From NCBI GenBank assembly GCA_937927945.1, contig CALEYW010000076.1, forward strand, positions 1-63,630: 63,630 nt of DNA. Direction: 5' to 3'. Positions 33,413 through 42,179 of this stretch are shown piece by piece. Origin of the DNA: an uncultured candidate division WPS-2 bacterium (GTDB lineage Bacteria > Vulcanimicrobiota > Vulcanimicrobiia > Vulcanimicrobiales > Vulcanimicrobiaceae). The position numbers were made by a program, and so were the translations under genes. The stretch's first letter is position 1; the number at the start of each line of letters is the position of its first letter. Below the pieces are notes generated by a model that saw only the letters and a program-made list of their open reading frames with translations, was not told the DNA's origin and ran no database searches.

Positions 33413-36400
33413 CGACCATGTCCGTGCGGTCTTCGAGCGCGCCATCGAGCGATGCGAGCTCCTCGCGCAGCCGTTCGAGCGTCTGCGCGCCGGGTGCGCT
33501 CCACATCCCGCGCTCGGCGGCTTCGAGCAGGCGTTCCGTCATCTCTCGTGCACTCCAGGGATTCGAGGCGCGCAAGAACGCGCGGTTGTCGTCGTCGAGC
33601 ACGTACGCCTCGGCGACGCGCTCGTACATCCAGTCGTCGACGACGCCGGCCGTCGCGTCGTAGCCGAACAGATAGTCGACGGTCGCGGCCATCTCGAGCG
33701 CGCCCTTGTAGCCGTGACGGCGCGCGCCGGCGATCCACTTCGGGTTGACGACGCGCGACCGGAACACGCGGCGCGCCTCATCGGCGAGCGTGCGGACTTT
33801 CGGCACCTGCGGGTTGGACGAGTCGCCGAAGATCGCGTTCGGCTCGGCGCCGCTCAGGGCGCGGATCGCGGCGACCATGCCGCCGTGATGCTGCAGATAG
33901 TCGTCGCTGTCGAAGATGTCGTGCTCGCGGTTGTCCTGATTCTGGACCGCGATGGTCGAGGCGGCGAGGCGGCTGCGAAACTCGGCCGGTGCCGGCTCGC
34001 CGAACGCGGCGGCACTGTACGCGAACGCTCCGGAGGTGAGGTACACCTCGGCCAGATCGCGATCGGTCTCCCACGTTCCCTCGGAGATCAGGCGCAGGAT
34101 CCCCGTGCCGTATGCGCCGGGTTTGTTCCCGAACACGCGGAAACGCGCGCGGCGGCGCGCATCGTCGGCGGCGGCGCCGGCCGCCACGCGCGCCTGCTCG
34201 TCGGCCTGCGTCGCGGCGCGCACGTAGTTGTCGCCGTCGGCTTCGTCGCAATCGGCGGCCAGGGCCACCGCTCGATCGAGCAGCGTGACGACGTTCGGGA
34301 ACGCGTCGCGGAAGAATCCGGAGATGCGCACGGTCACGTCGATTCGGGGCCGTCCGAGCTCCGCGAGCGGGACGACTTCGAGGCCCTGCACGCGGCCGTT
34401 CTCGGCGTGCCACACCGGCCGGACGCCCAGCAGCCACAGGATCTCGGCGATGTCGTCGCCTTGGGTTCGCATGTTCGAGGTGCCCCAGACCGTGATGCCG
34501 ATGGCGCGCGGGTAGACGCCGTCGCGCGCGAGCGCGTCGGCGAGCAGCGCGTCGCCCAGCCGCACGCCGACGGTCCACGCGAAACGCGACGGGATCGCGC
34601 GCACGTCGACCGCGTAGAAGTTGCGGCCGGTCGGCAGCACGTTCGTCATGCCCCGCGTCGGCGGGCCACTCGGCCCGGGAGGCACGTGCCGGCCGCGCAG
34701 ACCTGCCAGCAAATGCGTTACCTCGTCGGTCGAGCGCCGCACATCGGGAACGATGCGGCGCTGCAGCAGTTCGGCCGTGTGCGCGAAGCGGCCGCCGGCG
34801 GGGACGCCGTGAGCTGGAAGCACCGAGTCGACGGATGCGCATTCGTTCTCGAGGAGCGCGCGCACGATGTCGCGCGCGGTACGCTCGAGCACGGCGCGCA
34901 GTTCGCCGACGCGCGGATCGTCGGGAAGCTGCGCTGCGACCACCGGCGGGAGCGCGCCTGAATACCGCATTCCACCGCGTGCCGGATCGGCGACCTGCGC
35001 GTAGTCGATCCCGAGATCGTCGGCCAATCCATGCATCGCCCCCAACGCTTCAGGTGAGTCGAGCCGGACCAGCGCGAGCGCGAGATCCGCGAGCCGCGAA
35101 CCGGTCGGTGGTGTCCCGAGCACGTGCAGGCCGTCGCGGATCTGCGCGTCGCCGAGTTCGCAGAGATAGCCGTCGACGTGCTGGAGGAACTCTCCGAATT
35201 CGTCGCCGTGCGGCAACGCCTCGACGCCGAGATCCCGGTGCAGATCGGCCGCGACGACGCTCTGCCAGATCGCGCTCGCGATCAGCGGCGCTTTGTCGGG
35301 ATCGATGCGTTCCGCCGCCGCGTATTCGCCGAGCAGGCGCTGCAGCTTCGCCAACTCGTCGTACGTCTCGGCCTGCGTCATCGGCGGGATCAGATGATCG
35401 ATGACGCAAGCGTGCGCGCGGCGCTTTGCTTGCATGCCTTCGCCGGGATCGTCGACGATGAACGGATAGAACAGCGGCAGGTCGCCCTGCGCGAGCACCG
35501 GGTAACAGCTCTCCGAGAGGCCGACGCTTTTCCCGGGCAGCCACTCCAGCGTGCCGTGCTTTCCGCACTGCACGACCGCATCGGCGCCGAAGACGTCGCG
35601 CACCCAGCGGTACGCGCCCAGATACTGATGCGTCGGTACGAGGTCGCCCGAGTGATAGACCGCCAGCGGATTTTCGCCGAAGCCCCGCGGCGGCTGAATC
35701 ATCACGAAGACGTTGCCCAGACGCATCCCGGCCACGTAGATCTCGTCGCCGGAGCGATACGCCGCGCCCGGCGCCGGCCCCCACGCAGCCGCCATCGCGT
35801 CGCGCACCCGCACCGGAACGCTCGCATGCCAGCACGCGTACGTGCCGGCGTCGTACCGCGCCTCGCCTAGCGCGAGCTGGTCTTCCGTCAAATAATCGGT
35901 GTCGTATCCGCCGCGCGCGAGCAGCGCCGCCATCAGCGCATCGCCGTTGGCCGGAATCTCGCCGGTGTCGTATCCGTCGTGTTCCAGGGCACGCAGGAGC
36001 GCCACGACCGACGCGGGCGTGTCCAATCCGACCGCACCGCCGACCCGGCCCTGACGGTTGGCGAAATTCGTGAGGACGATCGCGATGCGTTTCTCGCAAT
36101 TGGGAAGCCGCCGCAAACGTACGTAGCGGGCGGCAAGCCGAACGAGCGCTTCGGTCTGCGTCGGCTCGGCAACCGCGAGCGACGTGTCCGGATCGCGGAA
36201 GGCGAACACGGGCCCGTCGATCTTCCCATCGAACTCCGGCATGACGATCTTCGTCGCGGCGTCGAACGGCCCCAAGCCCGCGCTGCTCGCGCGCCACGCC
36301 TCGATCGTTTGCCCCGTCGTGACCGCCTGCAGCAGCGCGACGTCGAGCGCGACGTCCGCGCGCAGGCCCGGACCACCGCTGCGCACCATGCGCTCCTCGC

Positions 36401-37181
36401 GCGAGAGTTCGCCGGCGGCGAAGGACAGCAGGCTGATGACGACGTCGATACACGCGACGCCGTTCTCCATGAACGCGCTCGCGTACACGAGCGGCACGTC
36501 GCCGATACGATCGCAGTCGCGCAGGCTGTAGACGAACACCGGCAGGACGTTGAGCTCGTGCGCTTCGCAGGCGCGAATGAGCGCGTCGACGTGGGCGACG
36601 TTTCCGCTCGCCCAGTCCGCGCGGTAAAAGAGGATACCCACGACGCCGCGACCGTCGCGCCAATGACGCCGCACAAAGGTTTCGCGATCGAGCCGTGCGC
36701 ACGCCGTCCGATCCGGTGCGTCGGGATGATAGAAGCCGAAATCCGGCGTCTCGGCCGGCGGTTCGAATCCGAACGCGGTGCCGAGGAACGTGTCGGCGGC
36801 GCAGCGGAACATCTGCGCGCAGTTGGCGGCGCCGCCCGCGAACGCGTACGCGAACGTGCGGCGCAGCATCTCGAGCGGCGCGTTCGAGAGCGCGTCGAGC
36901 TCCGGGTCGGCATGCGCCTCGCCCGAGATCGCCAGCACGATTAGGCCGCGCTCGCGCGCCAGCGCGGTGAGGGCGGTGAAGCCGTGCTCGAAGTACGCCC
37001 GTCCGCCGAGAATGCGCACGATGGCCACGCGGGCGTCGCGCAACGCCTCCCGCACCGCGGCTTCGTCCGCGAGAGCGGCTGCCGCGAAGACCGAGACCTT
37101 CGGAAACCCCGGTGGGAGCAGCGCGCACGCCCCCTGCGCGGCGCTCAAATCGGTTTGGACCGCGGAGATGAACGCGATCAC
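33402..37181 (-). CDS. cobN: Cobaltochelatase large subunit
   Basis: A 1259-residue CobN/ChlH-family protein, the expected size, that binds hydrogenobyrinic acid a,c-diamide and receives Co2+. Recognisable stretches: VGILFYRADWASGNVAHVDA, DVVISLLSFAAGE, AVVQCGKHGTLEWLPGKSVG, LPAHGVPAGGRFAHTAELL, PTGRNFYAVDVRAIPS, ITVWGTSNMRTQGDDIAEIL, and DYLQHHGGMVAAIRAL near the C-terminus. GTG at 37181 (GTGA overlap with the NiCoT gene) is the start; the same frame stays open ~650 bases upstream as antisense-like sequence and is not used. Confidence 0.95.
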   Translation of the reverse strand: MIAFISAVQTDLSAAQGACALLPPGFPKVSVFAAAALADEAAVREALRDARVAIVRILGGRAYFEHGFTALTALARERGLIVLAISGEAHADPELDALSNAPLEMLRRTFAYAFAGGAANCAQMFRCAADTFLGTAFGFEPPAETPDFGFYHPDAPDRTACARLDRETFVRRHWRDGRGVVGILFYRADWASGNVAHVDALIRACEAHELNVLPVFVYSLRDCDRIGDVPLVYASAFMENGVACIDVVISLLSFAAGELSREERMVRSGGPGLRADVALDVALLQAVTTGQTIEAWRASSAGLGPFDAATKIVMPEFDGKIDGPVFAFRDPDTSLAVAEPTQTEALVRLAARYVRLRRLPNCEKRIAIVLTNFANRQGRVGGAVGLDTPASVVALLRALEHDGYDTGEIPANGDALMAALLARGGYDTDYLTEDQLALGEARYDAGTYACWHASVPVRVRDAMAAAWGPAPGAAYRSGDEIYVAGMRLGNVFVMIQPPRGFGENPLAVYHSGDLVPTHQYLGAYRWVRDVFGADAVVQCGKHGTLEWLPGKSVGLSESCYPVLAQGDLPLFYPFIVDDPGEGMQAKRRAHACVIDHLIPPMTQAETYDELAKLQRLLGEYAAAERIDPDKAPLIASAIWQSVVAADLHRDLGVEALPHGDEFGEFLQHVDGYLCELGDAQIRDGLHVLGTPPTGSRLADLALALVRLDSPEALGAMHGLADDLGIDYAQVADPARGGMRYSGALPPVVAAQLPDDPRVGELRAVLERTARDIVRALLENECASVDSVLPAHGVPAGGRFAHTAELLQRRIVPDVRRSTDEVTHLLAGLRGRHVPPGPSGPPTRGMTNVLPTGRNFYAVDVRAIPSRFAWTVGVRLGDALLADALARDGVYPRAIGITVWGTSNMRTQGDDIAEILWLLGVRPVWHAENGRVQGLEVVPLAELGRPRIDVTVRISGFFRDAFPNVVTLLDRAVALAADCDEADGDNYVRAATQADEQARVAAGAAADDARRRARFRVFGNKPGAYGTGILRLISEGTWETDRDLAEVYLTSGAFAYSAAAFGEPAPAEFRSRLAASTIAVQNQDNREHDIFDSDDYLQHHGGMVAAIRALSGAEPNAIFGDSSNPQVPKVRTLADEARRVFRSRVVNPKWIAGARRHGYKGALEMAATVDYLFGYDATAGVVDDWMYERVAEAYVLDDDNRAFLRASNPWSAREMTERLLEAAERGMWSAPGAQTLERLREELASLDGALEDRTDMVDAS

Positions 37182-37951
37182 GCTGTGCGCTCCGATGCGC
37201 CGCGAATGCGGCTGCGCACGATCATCGCCGCAGCGGCCAGGAGCAAGGCGGCGACGGTGATCGCACTGAGGGTGAGCTCGTCGACGGGGAACGATCCGCC
37301 GGAGAACTCGACGATCTGCTGCACCGCGACCGTCAACGCGACCAGCGTGACGACGACGATCCACGGCCGGCGCACGCGCTGCGACTGCGCGCCACCGGTT
37401 CGGACGACGCGCGCGACGAGCAGGCTGTCGACGGTATCCGTGCAGATCATGCCAAGGCAAAAGCCCATGCCGATCGCCACGCCCTCGGCGACCTGCGCGC
37501 TGGAGAACGCCGTCCCGTACGCGAGCAGCTGGCTCGACGTCTCGAAACCCAGGCCAAAGAGCGCGCCGATCGGAATCGCGACGAGCGGATGCGTCGCCTC
37601 GCGCAGGACGCGCGGAAGCAGGCGCGTGCGAATCGTCGCAGTATTGCCGCGCACGAGCATCGCAACGTTCAGCGCGACCATGAACAGCAGCACGGCGATG
37701 CTCGCGATCCGTCCCGCGACCGCGACGACGGACGACGACGGACCCAGCGCGCTGCCGAGCATCGCGGCCACCGCGGCGGACGCCAGCACCATTCCAGAAT
37801 GCCCGACCGCGAACAGGCCGCCGACGAAGCGGCACGCCCGCGGCATCCGAACGCTAGCGTTCCGGGTGAGGTTGTCGATCGCCGCCAGGTGATCGGGGTC
37901 GGCACCGTGACGAAGCCCGATGACGAAGACCGCCAACGCCGCGCCGCTCAT
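37178..37951 (-). CDS. Nickel/cobalt transporter, NiCoT (HoxN/NixA)-like
   Basis: A 257-residue membrane protein with about seven helices. The NiCoT signature in helix two is RHGADPDHLAAIDNLTR (His/Asp metal relay), followed by FVGGLFAVGHSGMVLASAAV and, after the cytoplasmic loop, FGLGFETSSQLLAYG and GMGFCLGMICTDTVDSLLVAR. Since it lies between cobB and cobN with ATGA and GTGA overlaps, cobalt import for corrin insertion is the likely job. It is shorter than classical HoxN (about 350). Confidence 0.9.
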   Translation of the reverse strand: MSGAALAVFVIGLRHGADPDHLAAIDNLTRNASVRMPRACRFVGGLFAVGHSGMVLASAAVAAMLGSALGPSSSVVAVAGRIASIAVLLFMVALNVAMLVRGNTATIRTRLLPRVLREATHPLVAIPIGALFGLGFETSSQLLAYGTAFSSAQVAEGVAIGMGFCLGMICTDTVDSLLVARVVRTGGAQSQRVRRPWIVVVTLVALTVAVQQIVEFSGGSFPVDELTLSAITVAALLLAAAAMIVRSRIRGASERTA

Positions 37952-39321
37952 GCGCCGCCGCTGAAGGCCCGCGCCGCGTCCAGAAAGCGCCGCACGCCGC
38001 GCGGCTGTGCGCCGAGGTGCACGTGCACGTATGAAGCGTGCAGCCCCGCGCGGCTATACCCCTCGCGCTCGTCGCCGATCCCGAAGGCCGGGGACTCCGT
38101 GGCGTAGGCCATCTTCGAGTAGTGGAACTCGTGACCGCGCACGGCATCGCCCCTCGCGAACATCGGCCCGTCGCAGAGCGCGCGCGCCTCGACGTAGCGC
38201 AGCGCCGAGCGGCGCTGTGCCATCACCGCACTGCCGGGGACGGCGCCGACCATGGCGTGCGTTCCGTCCGGCGTGGAAAGATCGCGCCCCAGGTACATCA
38301 GGCCGCCGCACTCGGCGTACGTCGGCATTCCAGCAGCGATCGCGTCGCGCAACGAGCGGCGCGCCGATGCGTTCGCTTCGAGCGCGGCGGCGTGCATCTC
38401 GGGATAGCCGCCGCCGATGAGGACCGCATCGACCGCCGGAAACGGGTCGCGCAACGGGGAGTACGGCACGAGTGCCGCACCGGCATCGCGCAGCGCGTCG
38501 AGCGAGGCCTCGTCGTAGAACCAGAACGCTTCGTCGCGCGCGATTCCCACGCGCACGTCGGCTTCCCGCGCCGCGTCGTATGCGGGCGAGCGCAGCGGGG
38601 ACACGCGGCTCGCTTCAGCGAGCAAGGCATCGAGATCGAGCGCGTTCTCCACCGCGTTCGCGATCCGCTCGACGACGGCGGTCCACGCTTCGCTGCCGGG
38701 TTCGACGAGACCCAAATGCCGGCTTTCGAGCGCAATGCCGTCGTCAGTGCGCATCGTTCCGAAAACGCGCAGGTTCGCGCTGCGCACGGCGTCGCACACC
38801 GTCGCGGCATGACGGTCGCTCGCAACGCGATTGAGGATGACGCCCGCGATCCTCAATCGAGGATCGAAGCCGGCCAGGCCGTGAGCGATCGCGCCGATCG
38901 TCGCGGAGGTCTTCGCGCAGTCGAGCACCAGGACGACCGGGGCGTCGAGGATCCGCGCGACGTGCGCCGTCGACCCTTCGCCGCTCCCGTGCCGGCCGTC
39001 GAAGAGCCCCATGACGCCTTCGACGACGGCCGCATCCGCGTTGCCGCAGCCGCGCACGAACGATTCCCGCACGGCGTCCTCGGATGCGAGCCAGGCGTCG
39101 AGATTGCGCGCCGGACGACCGCTTGCCCGCGAGAGATGCGCGGCGTCGATGAAGTCGGGCCCGACCTTCGCCGCCGCGACCGCCAATCCGCGCCGGCGCA
39201 ATGCCGTTATGAGCCCCAGCGCAAGCGTCGTCTTCCCCGAATCGCTTTTCGCCGCCGCCAGCACGAAGCGGGGAATGAGACGTTGGATCGGCGACGCCGA
39301 CCCTACCGGACGAGCGGACAT
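37948..39321 (-). CDS. cobB: Cobyrinate / hydrogenobyrinate a,c-diamide synthase
   Basis: A 457-residue glutamine amidotransferase (CobB/CbiA). The ATPase domain begins FVLAAAKSDSGKTTLALGLI, then AAAKVGPDFIDAAHLSRASG, VVEGVMGLFDGRHGSGEGST. The GATase part has VLIGGGYPEMHAAALEANAS, MPTYAECGGLMYLGRDL with the nucleophile Cys, and HEFHYSKMAYATESPAFG. First gene of the large operon, directly behind the B12 riboswitch; AGAGAGG lies about 9 bases before the ATG. It makes the CobN substrate. Confidence 0.95.
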   Translation of the reverse strand: MSARPVGSASPIQRLIPRFVLAAAKSDSGKTTLALGLITALRRRGLAVAAAKVGPDFIDAAHLSRASGRPARNLDAWLASEDAVRESFVRGCGNADAAVVEGVMGLFDGRHGSGEGSTAHVARILDAPVVLVLDCAKTSATIGAIAHGLAGFDPRLRIAGVILNRVASDRHAATVCDAVRSANLRVFGTMRTDDGIALESRHLGLVEPGSEAWTAVVERIANAVENALDLDALLAEASRVSPLRSPAYDAAREADVRVGIARDEAFWFYDEASLDALRDAGAALVPYSPLRDPFPAVDAVLIGGGYPEMHAAALEANASARRSLRDAIAAGMPTYAECGGLMYLGRDLSTPDGTHAMVGAVPGSAVMAQRRSALRYVEARALCDGPMFARGDAVRGHEFHYSKMAYATESPAFGIGDEREGYSRAGLHASYVHVHLGAQPRGVRRFLDAARAFSGGA

Positions 39322-39333
39322 CGAGCAGGACCT

Positions 39334-39346
39334 CTCTCGCGAAGAG
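39334..39346 (-). promoter_or_regulatory. Hairpin overlapping the cobB ribosome-binding site
   Basis: On the transcript the sequence CTCTTCGCGAGAG can pair CTCT with AGAG, and the latter is part of the AGAGAGG that serves cobB as ribosome-binding site. This small hairpin lies between riboswitch and start codon, so it could be the expression platform acting on translation. A short stem, hence tentative. Confidence 0.35.
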
Positions 39347-39359
39347 TTACCTTATTGCT

Positions 39360-39540
39360 CGCAGCCGGTCTCCTGGCTCGCGGATCCTTCCGGCGATCGC
39401 TGCCTTCTCATCTTCTTTCTGAAGACAATGGCGACGTTGCGATTCCGGTCCCCGCATACAGTGGCGCGCCCGCGTCGGCTCGTGTCCGACTTCCCGTGCA
39501 CTGCGAGAGTTTGATGGTGTCGTGCGGGTTCACGACGTGA
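39360..39540 (-). promoter_or_regulatory. Cobalamin (B12) riboswitch
   Basis: Reading the minus strand upstream of cobB, the conserved blocks of the adenosylcobalamin aptamer appear in order: GGGAAGTCGGACACGAGCCG at about 39494-39475 (the GGGAA...CGGU-GAAA-UCCG core), GCGCCACTG at 39467-39459, TGCGGGGACCGG, and the B12 box AGCCAGGAGACCGGC at 39378-39364. The 5' edge of the aptamer is less clear and is set approximately. It should turn off the 17-gene operon when cobalamin is plentiful. No rho-independent terminator with a U-run follows, so control is more likely at translation of cobB. Confidence 0.88.
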
Positions 39541-39571
39541 ATGGGCATCCCCTTCCTCCGAAGGAGTTGCA

Positions 39572-39943
39572 TCAGTGGGGCATCTCGTCGTCGTCGAGTC
39601 CGAAGTAGTGACCGAGCTCATGGATCACCGTTTCGCGCACTTCCCGCACGGCCTCGTTCCGGGTGCGGGCGACGCGGTTGATCGGCCCGCGGAACACCGC
39701 GATCTCGTCGGGGAGCAGTTGCATGTCGTGCGTGCGTTCGGTGAGCGCGACGCCGCGGTAGATGCCCAGGAGTTCCGAATCGTCGTCGCCGTCGTCAATG
39801 CTCTCGAGGTCCTCATCGGTCGGCTCGTCCTCGACCGCGATGACGACGTTCTCCACCATCTCGGCGAACCGCTTCGGCAACGATTCCAGCGCTTCGTTGA
39901 CGACGCGTTCGAACTCCGCCCGCGTCAGGTCGCCGCTTCCCAT
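39572..39943 (-). CDS. Metallopeptidase family protein (DUF1025/zincin-like)
   Basis: A 123-residue single-domain protein with the zinc site HELGHYFGLDDDEM near its C-terminus (HExxH plus a downstream Asp/His), preceded by ESLPKRFAEMVENVVIAVED and LLPDEIAVFRGPINR. This is the pattern of the small minimal zincins of PF06262 found in many actinobacteria; their substrates are unknown. Acidic middle loop (ESIDDGDDDSEL). The gene ends just before the riboswitch of the cob operon, on the same strand. Confidence 0.88.
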   Translation of the reverse strand: MGSGDLTRAEFERVVNEALESLPKRFAEMVENVVIAVEDEPTDEDLESIDDGDDDSELLGIYRGVALTERTHDMQLLPDEIAVFRGPINRVARTRNEAVREVRETVIHELGHYFGLDDDEMPH

Positions 39944-39994
39944 CCGTTCTCCGGTACTGGAAGGGTTCGACGCGCTCCTATGCGCGACGCCGGT

Positions 39995-40393
39995 TCACGT
40001 CGCGCTCACGACGACGGTGAGATCGCCGGCCGCGCGGCGTTCCGCATTGGGCGCGAGAGCGTCGAGCAGAACCGCGAGACCGAGTCGCACGTCGACGACG
40101 ACCTTCCCGTCCGGCCGGCGCGTCGTCGAGAGCGGCGACACCGGCGCGGCGTCCGCCGACCTTCCCACGGCCGGCGCGTACACTCCGACGATCGCAGCGC
40201 CGTTCGCGCTCGGCGAGAGCGATCCGACGATCACCAGCGTGCCGCGGTCGCTCTCGCTGAGGGAGAGGATGCCGAAAGAATTGCGGGTGACGGACACGGA
40301 GAACGATGCCGGCCCGTTCGCCGTCGCAAGCGCCGGCGTCGTGAGCGCGGCGATCGCGGCGAGGGTCGCAGAGAACGCGCGCACAGACGTCAC
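39995..40393 (-). CDS. Exported hypothetical protein
   Basis: A 132-residue protein with a signal peptide (AFSATLAAIAALTTPALATA) and a beta-rich mature part (SFSVSVTRNSFGILSLSESD, TLVIVGSLSPSANGAAIVGV, VVVDVRLGLAVLLDALAP). No family recognised. It lies between the metallopeptidase and the last gene of the pilus operon, 66 bases from the latter, all on the minus strand. Confidence 0.6.
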   Translation of the reverse strand: MTSVRAFSATLAAIAALTTPALATANGPASFSVSVTRNSFGILSLSESDRGTLVIVGSLSPSANGAAIVGVYAPAVGRSADAAPVSPLSTTRRPDGKVVVDVRLGLAVLLDALAPNAERRAAGDLTVVVSAT

Positions 40394-40459
40394 TTTCCTA
40401 TCGTTCGGGCGGCGTCGCGCCGCCGGAGAGAATCGTGCGGGTTCTCATGAGCTTCTCCG

Positions 40460-41860
40460 TCAGAGGTTGGGCGAACGGCTGATGACCAGCCGGATGGATG
40501 CGTCCCGGGCGATGCGCCAGCCCAAGGCCTGCGCGGCCCGGTCGAGATCGCCGCCGCGCCGCACGAGCATCGCGTTGACGCCGTACCTGCGCACGGTGCG
40601 GCGCCAACCCGGACGCACGTGGATGATCGCGTCGTATTGCGTCCACACGGAGCCGGGAAACGGGTCCGCGCGGCCGTCGACGAACACGCTGATGCGGCCG
40701 GTGTCGACGGCCGGACCGCACCAGGCGAAGTCCTCACACAGCAGACGATGCGAACCCGGCAACTGGGCAAGCTCGGCGATCGCCGCGAGCGGCCGTTCGT
40801 CGTGCATCCCGCGCGCGGAGATCGCCGTGACGGTCGCGGCCGCGAAAAAGACGATCGCCGCCGCGGCGGCTGCCGCGGTGCGATTCGGGACCTGGCGTAA
40901 TGCGGCTAACGACGGGAGGAATCTCGTGAGCGCCATTGCCGCCAGCGGAGCGCACGCGATCGCTGCCAACGGCACGTTGCGTACGGCGGCAAACGCCAGA
41001 TAGCAGAGCGGCAACGCGAGCGCGACCGCGCGCCGCGGTGCCCGCCACGACGCCGTCGCGGCGAGCGCGATCAGCGGCAACGCGCCCAGCGTAAACGCGC
41101 TGTCGGTGAACGACGGATGCCGCCATTCGCGGATCCAGTGCCGGATCGGACTGTGTGCCAGATCGACGGCGTAGAGCGGCAGTTTGGCGCCGAGTGGGGT
41201 CGCGCAGAGCGCGAGCGCGCAGCACAGGGCGAGCACTCCGTCGCGCACGGCCCCACGGCGGTCGCCTTGCAGCAGGCTTCCGGCGGCTGCCGCGGCGACG
41301 AGCACGGGCGCGGCCACGGCGCTCGCATGGACGTTCGCCCACGCCGCCGCGACGGCAACCGCCGTCCAGCGCCAGCGCCCCGGCAATTCCAGCGCGACGA
41401 GGAACGCGGCGAGCATCGCCCAGCCGACGACTTGCACGCGAACGCCGAACGATTCGGCCATCGCGACGTCGGTGAACACGAGGACGAACGCGATCGCGGC
41501 CGGGTGGGCACCGTATCGCGCGCAGCGCACCGCGACCAGCGTGAGAGCGAGAACGGCGCTCGCGCCGATGCCGAGGGCGAACAGCCAGCCGATTCCGCGC
41601 GAAGACGCGCCGGCGAGCAGCGCGGAGAAGAGCCACTCCTGCGGAACCCACGGTGCGCCGACCGCCGCGAACGACTCCGCGCCGAGGCTGTGCGGGAGGC
41701 CGCCGCTCAGGATGCGCTCGCCGAGCCAGTGCTGCCACCCGAGATCTCCGTCGGCCGGCGGCATCAGCACAGCGCTCGCCGCGTGCATGCCGGCGAGTGC
41801 AGCGAGCACGATGCCCGGGAGGGCCCAGCGGCGGTCCGCGCTAGTCGAGCGCAAGGACAT
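40460..41860 (-). CDS. Polytopic membrane protein, GT-C glycosyltransferase-like
   Basis: A 466-residue protein with about ten membrane helices. The N-terminal loop ADGDLGWQHWLGERILSGGL then WVPQEWLFSALLAG resembles the DxxWHxxxG...W..HEWLF pattern of uncharacterised GT-C-type membrane proteins; the C-terminal ~120 residues form a soluble part (AELAQLPGSHRLLCEDFAWC, ISVFVDGRADPFP). A lipid-linked sugar acceptor is possible but not shown. The ATG at 41860 overlaps the DUF192 gene end. It closes the tad operon and could modify pilin or surface glycans, a guess from context. Confidence 0.7.
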   Translation of the reverse strand: MSLRSTSADRRWALPGIVLAALAGMHAASAVLMPPADGDLGWQHWLGERILSGGLPHSLGAESFAAVGAPWVPQEWLFSALLAGASSRGIGWLFALGIGASAVLALTLVAVRCARYGAHPAAIAFVLVFTDVAMAESFGVRVQVVGWAMLAAFLVALELPGRWRWTAVAVAAAWANVHASAVAAPVLVAAAAAGSLLQGDRRGAVRDGVLALCCALALCATPLGAKLPLYAVDLAHSPIRHWIREWRHPSFTDSAFTLGALPLIALAATASWRAPRRAVALALPLCYLAFAAVRNVPLAAIACAPLAAMALTRFLPSLAALRQVPNRTAAAAAAAIVFFAAATVTAISARGMHDERPLAAIAELAQLPGSHRLLCEDFAWCGPAVDTGRISVFVDGRADPFPGSVWTQYDAIIHVRPGWRRTVRRYGVNAMLVRRGGDLDRAAQALGWRIARDASIRLVISRSPNL

Positions 41861-42179
41861 CGCCGTGCCGGACGTCGCGATCGGCTGACTCGCCGAGCTG
41901 AACCGCACTGCACGCGCGAGCGCAGCGAATCTCGCGCTGATTCGGAGCGACGCCGAGATGCGCCGCCAATACGCGGCGCGTTTCGTCGAGGAACAGAATG
42001 TCGATGGCGACGCGCATGCCGAACGTGTCGATCTCGCGGCAATCGTCCAGCCAGAGACCGTCGTCGGAGCGGATCACGTCGCGCGAGCGCAACTGGAGCG
42101 ATCGCGCTCCCGACGTTTCGGCGACCTTCACGCAGCGCGCGAGAATCGCGCCGGTACGAAGATTCCGCAGCGATCCCAT
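41841..42179 (-). CDS. DUF192 family protein
   Basis: A 112-residue DUF192 protein: GAILARCVKVAETSGARSLQ, then SDDGLWLDDCREIDTFGMRV with the typical W-x-x-x-C...T-x-x-M-R pattern (here TFGMRVAIDILFLDE), and VLAAHLGVAPNQREIRCARA. The fold is a small beta barrel of unknown role that often lies next to pilus or secretion genes. It overlaps its neighbours on both sides (TGATG with the prepilin peptidase). Confidence 0.85.
   Translation of the reverse strand: MGSLRNLRTGAILARCVKVAETSGARSLQLRSRDVIRSDDGLWLDDCREIDTFGMRVAIDILFLDETRRVLAAHLGVAPNQREIRCARACSAVQLGESADRDVRHGDVLALD

Noticed and set aside
37182..37835. N-terminal extension of cobN
   Set aside because: The frame is open but lies fully inside the NiCoT gene, has no similarity to CobN, and the GTGA overlap gives a better start at 37181.
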